In this document: piece by piece, positions 1-8,961 of the stretch
Layout of the letters: each line of letters opens with the position of its first letter
How positions within the stretch are numbered: position 1 is the first letter of the stretch
Source of the DNA: Arthrobacter sp. EPSL27
GTDB lineage: Bacteria; Actinomycetota; Actinomycetes; Actinomycetales; Micrococcaceae
DNA: 64,000 nucleotides
Direction: 5' to 3'
Assembly: GCF_001512305.1 (NCBI RefSeq)
Contig: NZ_LNUT01000004.1
Coordinates: 380,564-444,563 of the forward strand
Notes under the pieces: model-generated
Database searches by the model: none
The model's input: the letters and a program-made list of their open reading frames with translations, nothing else
What the model was told of the DNA's origin: nothing
Program-made: the position numbers and the translations under genes

Positions 1-1
1 A

Positions 2-301
2 GAGGCCGCGCCCACGCTGGCGTCCGGCGCCAACATCGGCGCCTTTAATGTGGGCAATGCCCTCGGCGCATGGATGGGCGGCGTGACCATCACCGCCGGC
101 CTGGGCTACACCTCGCCCATCTGGGCCGGTGCCGGCATCACCCTGCTGGGGTTGGGGGTCATGGTCTTCGCGGCGGCGGCGGCGAAGCGGGGCGACGTCG
201 AACGGCGCAGCCTGGTCTCGGACCCGTCCGACGGCCTTTCCGGAGCCGACGTAGAATCTCTCGGCACTGCACGGGAGCATGCGGAACTCCAGCGGAGCTG
301 A
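2..301 (+). CDS. MFS transporter, C-terminal fragment (5' end outside window)
   Basis: The frame is open from the window edge and ends in TGA, giving 99 residues. It reads as the last two membrane helices of a major facilitator permease. An NIGAFNVGNALGAWMGG segment resembles the helix-11 region of AraJ/YdhP-type sugar or drug efflux permeases. A Gly/Leu/Val-rich helix follows, then a basic AKRGDVERR stop-transfer and a polar cytoplasmic tail. Only the family can be called; the substrate is unknown. It converges on the broken HNH gene, with 30 bp between the stop codons and no clear hairpin terminator. Confidence 0.75.
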   Translation, partial: EAAPTLASGANIGAFNVGNALGAWMGGVTITAGLGYTSPIWAGAGITLLGLGVMVFAAAAAKRGDVERRSLVSDPSDGLSGADVESLGTAREHAELQRS

Positions 302-331
302 AGTCCTGAGTTGCCGACTGCCGGCGGAGCC

Positions 332-2446
332 CTATAGGAGCGTTGCCGGTCCAGACTCCTGGCCTAGGCGCCGGATGGCGAACTCGAACCAGTCCGGGAA
401 CGGGTCTGCGGGTAGTTCCAGTCCTGGTTCCGGGCCGGGGTCCGGCGGGAGCTCCGGTTCGGGGTCCTGACCGGCGGCGAACGGGTACCATTCCGCGAAC
501 TGGTCCGGAGGCGGTTCCATGTCGGGGCACCATCCGGGGTCGAGTGCTGGTCCCGGATCAAACGGCTCGCGAGGATCGTTGCCAGGGAAGCCAGCCGCAA
601 ACTGGTCCGGAGGCGGTTCCATGTCGGGGCACCCTCCGGGGTCGAGTGATGGTCCCGGGTCAAACAGCTCGCCAGGATCGTCGCCAGGGAAGCCAGTCGC
701 GAACTGGTTCCAGTCCGCGCCAGAATCCGGGCAGCGGCTTTGGTCCGGGGGCGTGCCGGGGTCCGGCTGCCAGCCCGGGTCCGGTGGCGCCTCGGGGTCC
801 GGGCACCAGCCTTGGTCCGGCGGCGTGCTCGGATCCGGGTTTGCGTCAGTGAGTGGGATGTTGTCCGGCCAGTGGGGTGGTTCCCAGTCCTGGTGTTCGC
901 TGGGGTAGGTCCGTCCGGTCGGTGAGGTCCAACCGGGCGGGCTCTCTTTGGTGGGTCCGGCGGGTGTCCAGGCGGTCGTGTGTTTGAGGCGGTGGTGTTT
1001 CCGGCAGGGCTGGCCAAGGTTGCTGATGCCTGTGGTCCCGCCGTCAGCCCAAGCTAGGACGTGGTCCGCATCGTTGTCGAGCGAGGCGTTGTTACAGCCC
1101 CGGAAGGAGCATTTGGCGTCCCGAAGCCGCAACCATTGCCGCAGGGCCTTGGTGACCCGGTAGCTGGTCCGGCCGATCTCCAGCGGCGCCCCGTCCCGCG
1201 GATCAACCAGGACCCGGTGGAACGAATCCGCACCATCGGCGACGAGGCGGCGCGCCATGGACGGCGGGATCGGCCCGTATCCGTCCAGCATCGCCGGTTC
1301 CTCCGAGACACCCAAGAGCGACATCACCGGTACGGTGACCAGGACCTGCGCCCGCGGCACCGGCACACCGCTGGTCCAATCCCGGCCGCCAGGATGCCCG
1401 CTGTCGGCCGGCCTACGCTCAGCTGCAGCCCCGCCCGGCCCATCCATCCTGCTCCCGGTGCCTGCGCCGCCGGCCGTCCCTAAGCCTGTGATGTCCCGGT
1501 TGCCGGCTGTGGTGTCGACAGTTGTGGTGTTGCCGTTGAGGAGGAGGGTGGCAGCGATGTCGGCGCGGAGCTGGGTCAGGGTCCGGGACTCCTCCGGGCC
1601 TTGCAGCGCTCTCGCCTGCGCGGTGGTCCGGTTTCAGATCCCCGCCGTGGTCTCCGCCGGAAGATAGGTGTTGAACCAGGCCATGCCGTCGCTGTCCGGA
1701 ACGAACTCGACCCGCAGGTCTGCCGCGCATTTCCTGTGGCGGGTTTCGATGCTGACCGGGTGGTGGCGTTCGCGCCACGTGCGGGCCTTGGCCCGGAACC
1801 GCCCCGGGACCAGTTCCCCGGCCGGGCAGCCCCGGGCCGGGTCGGGTGCGGACGGGTCCAGGAAATGCGCCTCCAGCGCCGCCGCCCCCGCGGCGTCCAG
1901 GTTCGCCGTCTCGTCCACCATGACCCGTGCATGCTGCCACGAGAGTGTCCCGGCACCCAGCGCCGCCAGCGTCAGCGGCAGGCGCGAGGTCAACGCCACA
2001 CACTCACCCAGAAACGCCCCGGCCGACCGTTCCGAGATCCCCAGCACACCCGCGACCTCGGCGATCTCCGCCATTTCCTGCGCCGTGCCGGAGGCCTCGG
2101 GTGCCGCTAAAGCCTGGGTTGTTTCCAAATACTCCCCGGTGACCAGGACCTTCAACGCCGCGGTCTGCGCTTCCACCCGGGCGAGCCCCGACAACCCATC
2201 CAGGCTCGCATCGGCCAGATCCCGCAACGGATCCCCACCCTCCAACGGACCAGAACCGCCCTCGGGAGAACCACCCTCAGAACCACCCTCGGAACTACCC
2301 TCAGACCCGCCGTCGGGAAGACCGGAAGGATCCGCGCCCATCGAGGCAGCCAGCGCCACCGCGGACGCGGCCAAAGCCCGCGCCGCTTCCCGAGACTCGC
2401 TACTAAAAACCACTCTGCTGAAAACAACCCTGTTTTCCATACCCAC
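332..2446 (-). pseudogene. DUF222/HNH endonuclease gene interrupted by one in-frame TGA
   Basis: This is one continuous minus-strand frame of about 705 codons broken only by TGA at 1636-1634. The 5' part (2446-1637) carries a DUF222-type helical domain. The 3' part carries the HNH core: CSFRGC, then DNDADHVLAWADGG, then CRKHHRLKH (the second His-rich and Cys motifs). Codons on both sides of the TGA translate to family-like sequence (AETTAG then NRTTAQARALQGPEE), so no frameshift is needed. From memory, relatives have Trp here, so TGG to TGA is the simplest explanation. The C-terminal 220 residues are unusually long and rich in Pro, Asp and Gly, with internal repeats. The start is GTG 2446 or ATG 2440; neither has a strong ribosome site. 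Such genes are multicopy in Arthrobacter. Readthrough or a sequencing error cannot be excluded. Confidence 0.85.
501..716 (-). repeat. 102-bp (34-codon) tandem repeat in the HNH gene tail
   Basis: TGGTCCGGAGGCGGTTCCAT at 501 recurs at 603, and a degenerate third start lies at 705, giving a period of 102 bp. On the coding (minus) strand each unit is 34 residues containing PDMEPPPDQFAAGFPG and DPGPALDPG. Further toward the HNH domain (about 720-830) there is a shorter 12-residue Pro/Asp/Gly periodicity (PDPGWQPDPGTP style). The repeats keep frame, which fits slippage expansion of a disordered acidic tail. Confidence 0.8.
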
Positions 2447-2478
2447 ATCGTCTCAAGGGGCACCGACAAAAAGCCGAG

Positions 2479-2545
2479 CCCAGCCGCCGTCGGGCTGGCC
2501 GCCCCCGGGCACCGCGGCCCCAGCCGCCGTCGGGCTGGCCGCCCC
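2479..2545. repeat. Two 27-bp direct repeats, 40-bp period
   Basis: A 27-bp block (2479-2505, core CAGCCGCCGTCGGGCTGGCC) is repeated exactly at 2519-2545. Each copy contains a short CAGCC/GGCTG inverted repeat. It lies in the 366-bp stretch between the HNH gene start and the binding-protein gene, which otherwise holds a GTTACGTAAC palindrome (2679-2688) and the promoter described next. No convincing gene was seen here. Confidence 0.7.
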
Positions 2546-2697
2546 GGACGCCGCCTTCGCCGCCGCTGGATCGAGCGCACCCCGGCATCGCAGCCCTGCC
2601 GACGTCGTCGATTCCGGAACTGCAAGCCTCCGGAACGCGCCCTCAGGCGCCAGCTCTTTCGCCGAACGAAACCCATTCGTTACGTAACTACATCCTA

Positions 2698-2742
2698 ATG
2701 TCAGGACAAACTATTGACATGCGTGAGCTAAGTCACCATGAT
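2698..2742 (+). promoter_or_regulatory. Likely promoter and operator of the sugar ABC operon
   Basis: TTGACA (2714-2719) is followed after 17 bp by CATGAT (2737-2742), a plausible -35/-10 pair. The -35 box lies in an inverted repeat ATGTCA (2698-2703) / TGACAT (2715-2720). Similar TGTC/GACA half-sites occur in the repeat upstream of the GntR gene (10782-10822), suggesting one regulator for both. This is inferred by inspection only. Confidence 0.5.
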
Positions 2743-2812
2743 CAGTTGTAGATGGCTCACGGACTGACGCAACGAAGCGGTCGGCGTGGCCCGGAATCAA
2801 AGGAGATTGATC

Positions 2813-3808
2813 GTGACCAAGTTCTCGTGGCGGAAGACGGCCCTCGTAGCGGCCGTGGTACCCATGCTGGCCCTGAGCGCGTGTTCCAGCACCGGCGGCA
2901 AGCCCGCAGATTCAGGCAACGCGGCAGGCGGCGGCCAGGTCGCCTCCACGGAGCGGATCAAAGTAGCACTGATCACCCACGCCGCGGCGGGGGACACCTT
3001 CTGGGACATCGTCCGCAAGGGCGCCGAGGAAGCCGCGGCTAAGGACAACGTCGAGCTCCTCTACACCTCCGATCCTGAGGCCGGCCGCCAGGCCCAGCTC
3101 GTCCAGCAGGCTATCGACCAGAAAGTGGACGGCATTGCCGTCACGCTCGCCAAGCCCGACGCCCTGAAGGACGTGCTGAAGTCGGCCACCGACGCCGGCA
3201 TCGCAGTGGTGAGCCTCAATGCCGGCGAGGGGGTCTCAGCCCAGCTGGGGGCCTTCACCCACTTCGGTTCCAACGAAAAGCTCGCCGGTGAGGCCGTGGG
3301 CACGCGGCTTGCCGCGGAGAACTACAAGCACCCCGTCTGCGTGATCCAGGAGCAGGGCCACGTAGGCCTGGAAGCGCGCTGCGCCGGCGTCAAGGCCAAG
3401 GTGCCCGGAACCGAGATCCTCTACGTTGATGGCAAGGACATGACCTCCGTGCAGTCCACCGCAACGGCCAAGCTCCAGGCCACCAAGGACGCCGACGTCA
3501 TCATCGGCCTCGGCGCCCCCATCACCCTGACTCTCCTGAAGTCGGTCACCGACGCCGGCAGCTCTGCCAAGGTGGCCAGCTTTGACCTGAACGCGGACCT
3601 GGCCCAGAAGATCGTTGACGGGGCAGTGCTCTTCACCGTGGACCAGCAGCCGTGGCTCCAGGGCTACGGCGCCGTCGACGCCATCTGGCAGCACAAGCGC
3701 GGCGGCTTCAGCATCGGCGGCGGCCAGTCCGTGCTCACCGGACCCGCGCTCATCGACAAGGACAACGCGGCTGATGTCCTGACCTTCGCCCAGCAGGGCA
3801 TCCGCTAA
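2813..3808 (+). CDS. Sugar ABC transporter substrate-binding lipoprotein
   Basis: This 331-residue protein is of the RbsB-like periplasmic-binding-protein type 1 class. The GTG start at 2813 is chosen because AGGAG (2801-2805) sits 7 bp upstream; an earlier GTG at 2786 has no such site. A basic start and hydrophobic stretch lead to lipobox LSAC with Cys24, so the protein is lipid-anchored. The mature part begins IKVALITHAAAGDTFWDIV, as in ribose, inositol and xylose binders. It is the first gene of an operon with permease and ATPase (57 and 15 bp gaps) followed by dehydrogenases, so it should bind a sugar or cyclitol. An inositol-type ligand is suggested only by nearby iolB. Confidence 0.9.
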   Translation: MTKFSWRKTALVAAVVPMLALSACSSTGGKPADSGNAAGGGQVASTERIKVALITHAAAGDTFWDIVRKGAEEAAAKDNVELLYTSDPEAGRQAQLVQQAIDQKVDGIAVTLAKPDALKDVLKSATDAGIAVVSLNAGEGVSAQLGAFTHFGSNEKLAGEAVGTRLAAENYKHPVCVIQEQGHVGLEARCAGVKAKVPGTEILYVDGKDMTSVQSTATAKLQATKDADVIIGLGAPITLTLLKSVTDAGSSAKVASFDLNADLAQKIVDGAVLFTVDQQPWLQGYGAVDAIWQHKRGGFSIGGGQSVLTGPALIDKDNAADVLTFAQQGIR

Positions 3809-3865
3809 CAGTCCGCTGGCCGGGCCGGGCCGGCGCAAGCCGGCCCGGCAGCAAGGAGAATCATC

Positions 3866-4921
3866 ATGACCATCACCCAGACACAGACAACAACAAAGTC
3901 GGCGGCGGCCGACGAGCGCGTCGCCAAACGCAGCCCGTTTCAGAAACTGCTCGGCCGGCCCGAGATCGGTGCCCTGGTGGGCGCGATCGTCCTGTTCGTC
4001 TTCTTTGCGCTGGTGTCCCCGACCTTCACCCAGCCGAATGCCTTCGCCACCGTGCTCTACGGGTCCTCCACGATCGGGATCATGGCGGTAGGGGTGTCCC
4101 TGCTGATGATCGGCGGGGAGTTCGACCTCTCGACCGGAGTCGCCGTGATCAGCTCCGCGCTGACGGCGTCGATGTTCAGCTGGTACTTCAGCACCAACGT
4201 CTGGGTCGGTGTGGGCCTGGCACTGCTGGTCTCCCTGGGCATCGGCTACATCAACGGCTGGATCCTGATGAAGACCAAGCTGCCCAGCTTCATCGTCACA
4301 TTGGCCACCTTCCTGATGCTGACCGGCCTGAACCTTGGCCTGACCCGGCTGATCGGCGGCGGCGTGGCCTCCCCCTCGATCTCGAACATGGACGGCTTCG
4401 GCTCCGCGCGGGCCGTGTTCGCCTCCTCGGTGAACATCGCCGGCGTCGACGTCAAAATCACTGTGTTCATCTGGATCGCACTGGTGGCTGTGGCCACCTG
4501 GGTGCTCATGCGGACCCGCGTCGGCAACTGGATCTTCGCCGTCGGCGGCGACGCGAACGCGGCCCGCGCCGTGGGTGTTCCGGTCAAGGCCACCAAGATC
4601 GGCCTGTTCATGGGTGTTGGCTTCTGCGGCTGGATCCTGGGCATGCACAACCTTTTCGCCTTCGACACCGTGCAGTCCGGTGAAGGCGTGGGCAACGAGT
4701 TCCTCTACATCATCGCCGCAGTGATCGGCGGCTGCCTCCTGACCGGCGGCTACGGCTCCGCGATCGGCGGCGCGATCGGTGCGTTCATCTTCGGCATGGC
4801 CAACAAGGGCATCGTCTACGCGCAGTGGAACCCGGACTGGTTCAAGTTCTTCCTCGGCCTGATGCTGCTGCTGGCCACCATCGTCAACCTCATCGTCAAG
4901 CGCCGCGCGGAACTCAAGTAA
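3866..4921 (+). CDS. Sugar ABC transporter permease (RbsC/FrcC type)
   Basis: This 351-residue polytopic membrane protein belongs to the BPD_transp_2 family. A polar 40-residue N-terminus is followed by about ten hydrophobic helices. Family-like stretches include MAVGVSLLMIGGEFDLSTG, matching the EFDLS region of ribose and fructose permeases, and a GGD-N-AARAVGVPV loop of the type seen in cytoplasmic loops contacting the ATPase. AAGGAGAATCATC precedes the ATG. It should pair with the adjacent binding protein and ATPase. Ligand specificity cannot be read from it. Confidence 0.92.
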   Translation: MTITQTQTTTKSAAADERVAKRSPFQKLLGRPEIGALVGAIVLFVFFALVSPTFTQPNAFATVLYGSSTIGIMAVGVSLLMIGGEFDLSTGVAVISSALTASMFSWYFSTNVWVGVGLALLVSLGIGYINGWILMKTKLPSFIVTLATFLMLTGLNLGLTRLIGGGVASPSISNMDGFGSARAVFASSVNIAGVDVKITVFIWIALVAVATWVLMRTRVGNWIFAVGGDANAARAVGVPVKATKIGLFMGVGFCGWILGMHNLFAFDTVQSGEGVGNEFLYIIAAVIGGCLLTGGYGSAIGGAIGAFIFGMANKGIVYAQWNPDWFKFFLGLMLLLATIVNLIVKRRAELK

Positions 4922-4936
4922 GGGGCCGGAAGAGTT

Positions 4937-5854
4937 ATGAACGCCAACGAGATCAACCAGCAAACGCTGCTTCAGAATGAAGCGGACCCCCTTACCCACA
5001 CCCCGGTCCACCTGCTCTCCCTTGAAGGGGTCGGGAAGCACTACGGCAACATCATCGCCCTGTCCGACGTCACCATGGCCGTCGACAACGGCCGCGTCAC
5101 GTGCGTCCTGGGCGACAACGGCGCCGGGAAATCCACCCTGATCAAGATCATCGCCGGCCTGCACCAGCACGACGCCGGAACCCTGAACGTCATGGGCGAG
5201 GAACGGAAATTCACCTCGCCCCGGGACGCCCTCGACGTCGGCATCGCCACCGTCTACCAGGACCTCGCCGTCGTGCCGCTCATGCCGATCTGGCGGAACT
5301 TCTTCCTCGGCTCGGAACTGACCTCCGGCTTCGGTCCGTTCAAGCGCATGGACGTCGAGAAGATGAAGGAGATCACGCTCAAGGAACTCGCCCAAATGGG
5401 CATCGACCTCCGCGACGTGGAGCAGCCCATCGGCCAGCTCTCCGGCGGTGAGCGCCAGTGCGTCGCGATCGCCCGCGCCGTGTACTTCGGCGCGAAGGTC
5501 CTGATCCTCGACGAGCCCACCGCCGCCCTCGGCGTCAAGCAGTCCGGTGTGGTGCTCCGCTACATCCTGCAGGCCCGCGACCGCGGCCTGGGGGTCATCT
5601 TCATCACCCACAACCCCCACCACGCCTACCCCGTCGGCGACCGGTTCCTGCTGCTCAAGCGCGGCAAGTCGATCGGCTACTACGACAAGAAGGACATCAC
5701 CCTCGACGAGCTCACCGCCCAGATGGCCGGCGGCGCCGAACTGGCAGAACTCGCCCACGAGCTCGAACAGCTCGGCGGCCACGGCGACGTGGTCAAAGAG
5801 GTCAAGGGCGAAGTCGCCGACGTGTCCCAGACCACCGGCAAGACCTACCAGTAG
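4937..5854 (+). CDS. Sugar ABC transporter ATP-binding protein (single-domain, FrcA type)
   Basis: This 305-residue ATPase has Walker A GDNGAGKS (about 59-66), signature LSGGERQ (about 168), Walker B VLILDEP (about 187-193) and an ITHN switch. It has one nucleotide-binding domain, unlike the duplicated RbsA/MglA proteins, so it probably acts as a homodimer under the permease, as in FrcBCA-like systems. The gene starts 15 bp after the permease stop. The C-terminal 60 residues are charged and helical, with no recognised domain. Confidence 0.92.
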   Translation: MNANEINQQTLLQNEADPLTHTPVHLLSLEGVGKHYGNIIALSDVTMAVDNGRVTCVLGDNGAGKSTLIKIIAGLHQHDAGTLNVMGEERKFTSPRDALDVGIATVYQDLAVVPLMPIWRNFFLGSELTSGFGPFKRMDVEKMKEITLKELAQMGIDLRDVEQPIGQLSGGERQCVAIARAVYFGAKVLILDEPTAALGVKQSGVVLRYILQARDRGLGVIFITHNPHHAYPVGDRFLLLKRGKSIGYYDKKDITLDELTAQMAGGAELAELAHELEQLGGHGDVVKEVKGEVADVSQTTGKTYQ

Positions 5855-5885
5855 CTGTCGTCCCACTTCCTGAAAGGACAAGCCT

Positions 5886-7016
5886 TTGGCTTACCTGAAC
5901 CACACCCCGGCCCAGACCTCCGCACCGGTCAGGATCGGACTCATCGGCTCCGGCTGGATGGGCGCCTTCCATGCCGAGAGTATCGCCCGCCGGGTCCCCG
6001 GCGCCGAGCTGGCCGCCATCGCGGACCCCAATGTGGAGTCGGCCGCGGCGCTGGCATCCGCCCTGGGAACGGCCAAGGTGACAGCCGACGCGGCCGACAT
6101 CCTGGCCGACCCGGAGATCGATGCCGTGATTATCGCCAGCCCGGCACGCTTCCACGCGCAGCTGATCGGCCAGGCCGCCGCCGCCGGAAAGCACGTGTTC
6201 TGCGAGAAGCCGGCCGGCCAGGGCCTCGATGAACTCGACGCCGCCCTGGCCGCCGTGGAGGCAGCCGGAGTGCACTTCCAGATCGGCTTCAACCGCCGGT
6301 ACGCGTCGGACTTCCAGGCCGCAAAGAAGGACCTCGCGGCCGGCACCGCCGGCACACCCCAGCTCCTGCGCTCGCTGACCCGGGACCCGGGGACGGGAAG
6401 CATTCCGCACGCGGCCAAGGTCCCGGCCTGGACCGTCTTCCTGGAAACCCTCATCCACGACTTCGACACGCTGAACTGGTTCAACGAAGGCGCCGAGCCG
6501 GTGGAGGTCTACGCGGTTGCCGACGCGCTGGTGGAACCCGGGCTGCGCGAGCAGGGCTTCCTGGACACCGCCGTCGTCACCATCCGCTACAGCAACGCTG
6601 CTATCGCCGTGGCCGAGGCAAACTTCAGTGCCCTCTACGGCTACGACATCCGCGGCGAAGTCTTCGGCTCCAAGGGGATGGTGCAGGCAGGGCGCGCCAC
6701 GGAAACCGCCGCCCGGCGCTACACAGCCGACGGAATGTCTGCCGACACGCCCCGGCTGAACGTCGAACTGTTCCGCGATGCCTACACGGATGAGCTCGCC
6801 GACTTCGCCGCCGCCGTCCGGTCACAGCGGGACGGCCGCAGCGACGATGCCGCGCCGTCCGCCGCCTCGTACACACTGACGCCCGGCGCGGCGGACGCCC
6901 GCCGCGCGCTTGCCGTAGCGCTCGCCTGCATCGAGTCGGTCAAGAGCGGGGCTCCCGTAGGGGTCAAAACAGCAGGCGTCCCAACAGCGGCCGTTACCGA
7001 GACGGCAGCCCTCTGA
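5886..7016 (+). CDS. Gfo/Idh/MocA family oxidoreductase (376 aa)
   Basis: This is an NAD(P)-dependent dehydrogenase of cyclic polyols or sugars. It has a Rossmann motif GLIGSGWMG (residues 18-26), the EKPAG signature near residue 106 and a C-terminal alpha/beta domain with an HDFDTLNWF region, as in inositol 2-dehydrogenases. The start is TTG at 5886, supported by AAAGGA 7 bp upstream. It follows the ATPase by 31 bp and overlaps the next gene by one base (TGATG), indicating co-translation. IolG/IolX-type activity on a cyclitol is plausible, but other sugars are possible. Confidence 0.88.
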   Translation: MAYLNHTPAQTSAPVRIGLIGSGWMGAFHAESIARRVPGAELAAIADPNVESAAALASALGTAKVTADAADILADPEIDAVIIASPARFHAQLIGQAAAAGKHVFCEKPAGQGLDELDAALAAVEAAGVHFQIGFNRRYASDFQAAKKDLAAGTAGTPQLLRSLTRDPGTGSIPHAAKVPAWTVFLETLIHDFDTLNWFNEGAEPVEVYAVADALVEPGLREQGFLDTAVVTIRYSNAAIAVAEANFSALYGYDIRGEVFGSKGMVQAGRATETAARRYTADGMSADTPRLNVELFRDAYTDELADFAAAVRSQRDGRSDDAAPSAASYTLTPGAADARRALAVALACIESVKSGAPVGVKTAGVPTAAVTETAAL

Positions 7017-7810
7017 TGCGGCTCGCCGTCTGCGCGGAGATGGTCTTCACCGACCTCCCGTTCACCGAGCGGGTGCGCCGGATCCACGACGCCGGTTTCG
7101 ACGTCGAGCTTTGGGACCCGCGGACCACAGACATCGCCGCCCTGAAGGCCACCGGGGCAACTTTTTCCTCCATGACGGGATACACCGCCGGCAGCCTGGT
7201 GGACCCCGAGACCGCCGACGAGGTGGTGCGGACCGCCGAAACACTGATCCCCACGGCCCTGGAGCTCGGCGTAAGCCGGATGGTGGTGCACCCGGCGGAA
7301 CTCGTCGACGGCCAGGCGGCACGCCCGGCCTACCGGTCCACCGGCCAGATGTGGATCACCGGCGCCCGCACCCTGGAACGGCTGGGCCGGCTGGGCGAGA
7401 AGCACGGGGTGACCTTCTGCCTCGAGAACCTCAACACCATCCTGGACCACCCCGGCATCCCGCTGGCCCGCGCCATGGACACCCTGGCGCTGGTGCAGGC
7501 TGCCGGGCACCCCAACGCCCGGCTCATGCTGGACCTGTACCACGCCCAGATGGGGGAGGGGAACCTGATCGAGCTGGTCCGGAGCGCCCTTCCGTACCTC
7601 GGAGAAATCCAAGTGGCGGATGTGCCGGGCCGGTGCGAACCCGGGACCGGCGAGATCAACTACGCCGCCGTCGCCAGGGCCCTCGCGGACGCCGGCTACG
7701 ACGGGACCGTGGGCATGGAAGCCTGGGCCAGCGGCGACAGCCAGGCTGCCCTGGATGCCTTCCGGGCAGCGTTCACCGTCTCCGCAGACCGAGTGAAGGC
7801 GGAAGTATGA
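7016..7810 (+). CDS. Hydroxypyruvate isomerase-like TIM-barrel protein
   Basis: This 264-residue protein of the xylose-isomerase-like TIM-barrel superfamily most resembles Hyi. Supporting blocks are VCAEMVFTDLPFTERV at the N-terminus, FCLENLNT with a probable metal-binding Glu, LMLDLYHAQMGEG, and the segment QVADVPGRCEPGTGEINY, highly characteristic of Hyi. It overlaps both neighbours (1 bp upstream, 4 bp downstream), so it is translationally coupled to two Gfo/Idh dehydrogenases. In this context it more likely isomerises a keto-sugar or keto-inositol product than hydroxypyruvate; that is inference. Confidence 0.85.
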   Translation: MRLAVCAEMVFTDLPFTERVRRIHDAGFDVELWDPRTTDIAALKATGATFSSMTGYTAGSLVDPETADEVVRTAETLIPTALELGVSRMVVHPAELVDGQAARPAYRSTGQMWITGARTLERLGRLGEKHGVTFCLENLNTILDHPGIPLARAMDTLALVQAAGHPNARLMLDLYHAQMGEGNLIELVRSALPYLGEIQVADVPGRCEPGTGEINYAAVARALADAGYDGTVGMEAWASGDSQAALDAFRAAFTVSADRVKAEV

Positions 7811-8841
7811 AAGACGTCGTTCTCGGACTGGTCGGCGTGGGGCGCATCGGCGTCATGCACGCCAAAAACATCGCCGCGCTCAACGGCACCTTGAACCCGC
7901 AAGGCATCAATGTCCGGCTCCGGCTCACCGACGTCGCCGCAGACCATGCCCGGGCTGTGGCCGCCGGGCTCGGGGCCGAGTTCCTGCCCTCAGTGGAGGC
8001 GCTCCTGGCCTCCGGACTGGACGGCCTGGTCATCGCCACCGGAACCGGAACCCACCCGGACCTGATCAAGGCCGGGGTGGACTCCGGCGTCCCGGTTTTC
8101 TGCGAAAAGCCCGTTGCCCTGAACGTGGCGGATGCCCTGCCGTTGCTGGGCTACATCCGGGAACGGAACGGCGTGGTGCAGATCGGCCACCAGCGCCGTT
8201 TCGACGCCGGATACCTGGAGGCCCGGCGCGCTTACCAGGCCGGGGAACTGGGCTGGATCCACTCGCTGCGCGCCGTCACCTGCGACATGGCGCCGCCGCC
8301 GGTCGAGTTCCTGGCCAGCTCCGGCGGGCTGTTCCGGGACTGCTCGGTCCATGATTTCGACATTCTGCGCTGGCTGACCGGCCGCGAAATCGTCGAGGTC
8401 TATGCCAAGGGCTCCAACAACGGGGACCCCGCCATCGGGGCTGCCGGTGATGTGGACACGGCCCTTGCGCTGGTGACGTTCGACGACGGCACCGTCGGCA
8501 CGGTCTCCGCCACCCGGTACAACGGCGCGGGACACGACGTGCGGCTGGAAATCCAGGGTTCACGCAGTTCGATCATGGTGGGCCTGGACGACCAGGCGGC
8601 CCTGGCCTCAGCCGAACCAGGGGTCACCTTCCCGTCCGGGGACCCGCACCGCACTTTCGCCGAGCGCTTCGAGGCGGCCTACCGTTCCGAGATGGCAGCC
8701 TTCGTTGAACTCATCCTCGGCCGCCGGGAGAATCCCTGCACTCCGGATGACGCTGTGGCCGCCTCCCGGGTGGCGGACGCCGCCCAGGAATCCCTCGCGG
8801 CCGGGGTGCCGGTCCGGGTGGTCCAGGCCGTGTCCCGCTGA
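7807..8841 (+). CDS. Gfo/Idh/MocA family oxidoreductase, inositol 2-dehydrogenase-like (344 aa)
   Basis: This is the second dehydrogenase of the operon. It has GLVGVGRIG near the N-terminus, CEKPV near residue 100, GHQRRFDAGY (the GFxRRxD-type motif of IolG proteins) and FRDCSVHDFD with the active-site Asp/His region. ATG 7807 overlaps the preceding stop (ATGA). A longer open frame extends upstream but lies entirely inside the previous gene in another frame. Length and motifs match myo- or scyllo-inositol dehydrogenases. It is the last gene before the terminator at 8884. Confidence 0.88.
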   Translation: MKDVVLGLVGVGRIGVMHAKNIAALNGTLNPQGINVRLRLTDVAADHARAVAAGLGAEFLPSVEALLASGLDGLVIATGTGTHPDLIKAGVDSGVPVFCEKPVALNVADALPLLGYIRERNGVVQIGHQRRFDAGYLEARRAYQAGELGWIHSLRAVTCDMAPPPVEFLASSGGLFRDCSVHDFDILRWLTGREIVEVYAKGSNNGDPAIGAAGDVDTALALVTFDDGTVGTVSATRYNGAGHDVRLEIQGSRSSIMVGLDDQAALASAEPGVTFPSGDPHRTFAERFEAAYRSEMAAFVELILGRRENPCTPDDAVAASRVADAAQESLAAGVPVRVVQAVSR

Positions 8842-8883
8842 CAGCGCCGCAGGTCCGACCCCGCTAATCAGACACCCAGATCA

Positions 8884-8918
8884 AAGAACCCCGGAGCCCA
8901 TCGGGCTCCGGGGTTCTT
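8884..8918. terminator. Bidirectional rho-independent terminator
   Basis: A perfect 16-bp inverted repeat (AAGAACCCCGGAGCCC, three-base loop, then its complement) ends in TTCTT on the plus strand and has an A/T-rich edge on the other. It lies between the convergent dehydrogenase operon and iolB and can serve both. Confidence 0.9.
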
Positions 8919-8961
8919 CTGTACTCCGGCGTTCTTCTGTTCAGGGATGCAGCTGCGGGCT

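Noticed and set aside
331..338. CCTATAGG near the start of the window, resembling the GntR operator at 42616
   Set aside because: It lies at the 3' end of the broken HNH gene, not in a promoter, and lacks the outer T/A bases; chance is enough.
1634..1636. UGA read as selenocysteine or tryptophan in the HNH gene
   Set aside because: No selenocysteine insertion context was looked for beyond inspection, the family is not a selenoprotein family, and all other genes use UGA as stop; a nonsense mutation is simpler.
3236..5881. Very long minus-strand open frame (881 codons) opposite the ABC transporter genes
   Set aside because: High-GC shadow of three well-supported plus-strand genes; His/Val/Asp-rich low-complexity translation without domains.
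7111..7806. N-terminal extension of the second dehydrogenase frame (232 extra codons)
   Set aside because: It overlaps the hydroxypyruvate isomerase-like gene in another frame; ATG 7807 gives the canonical Rossmann start.
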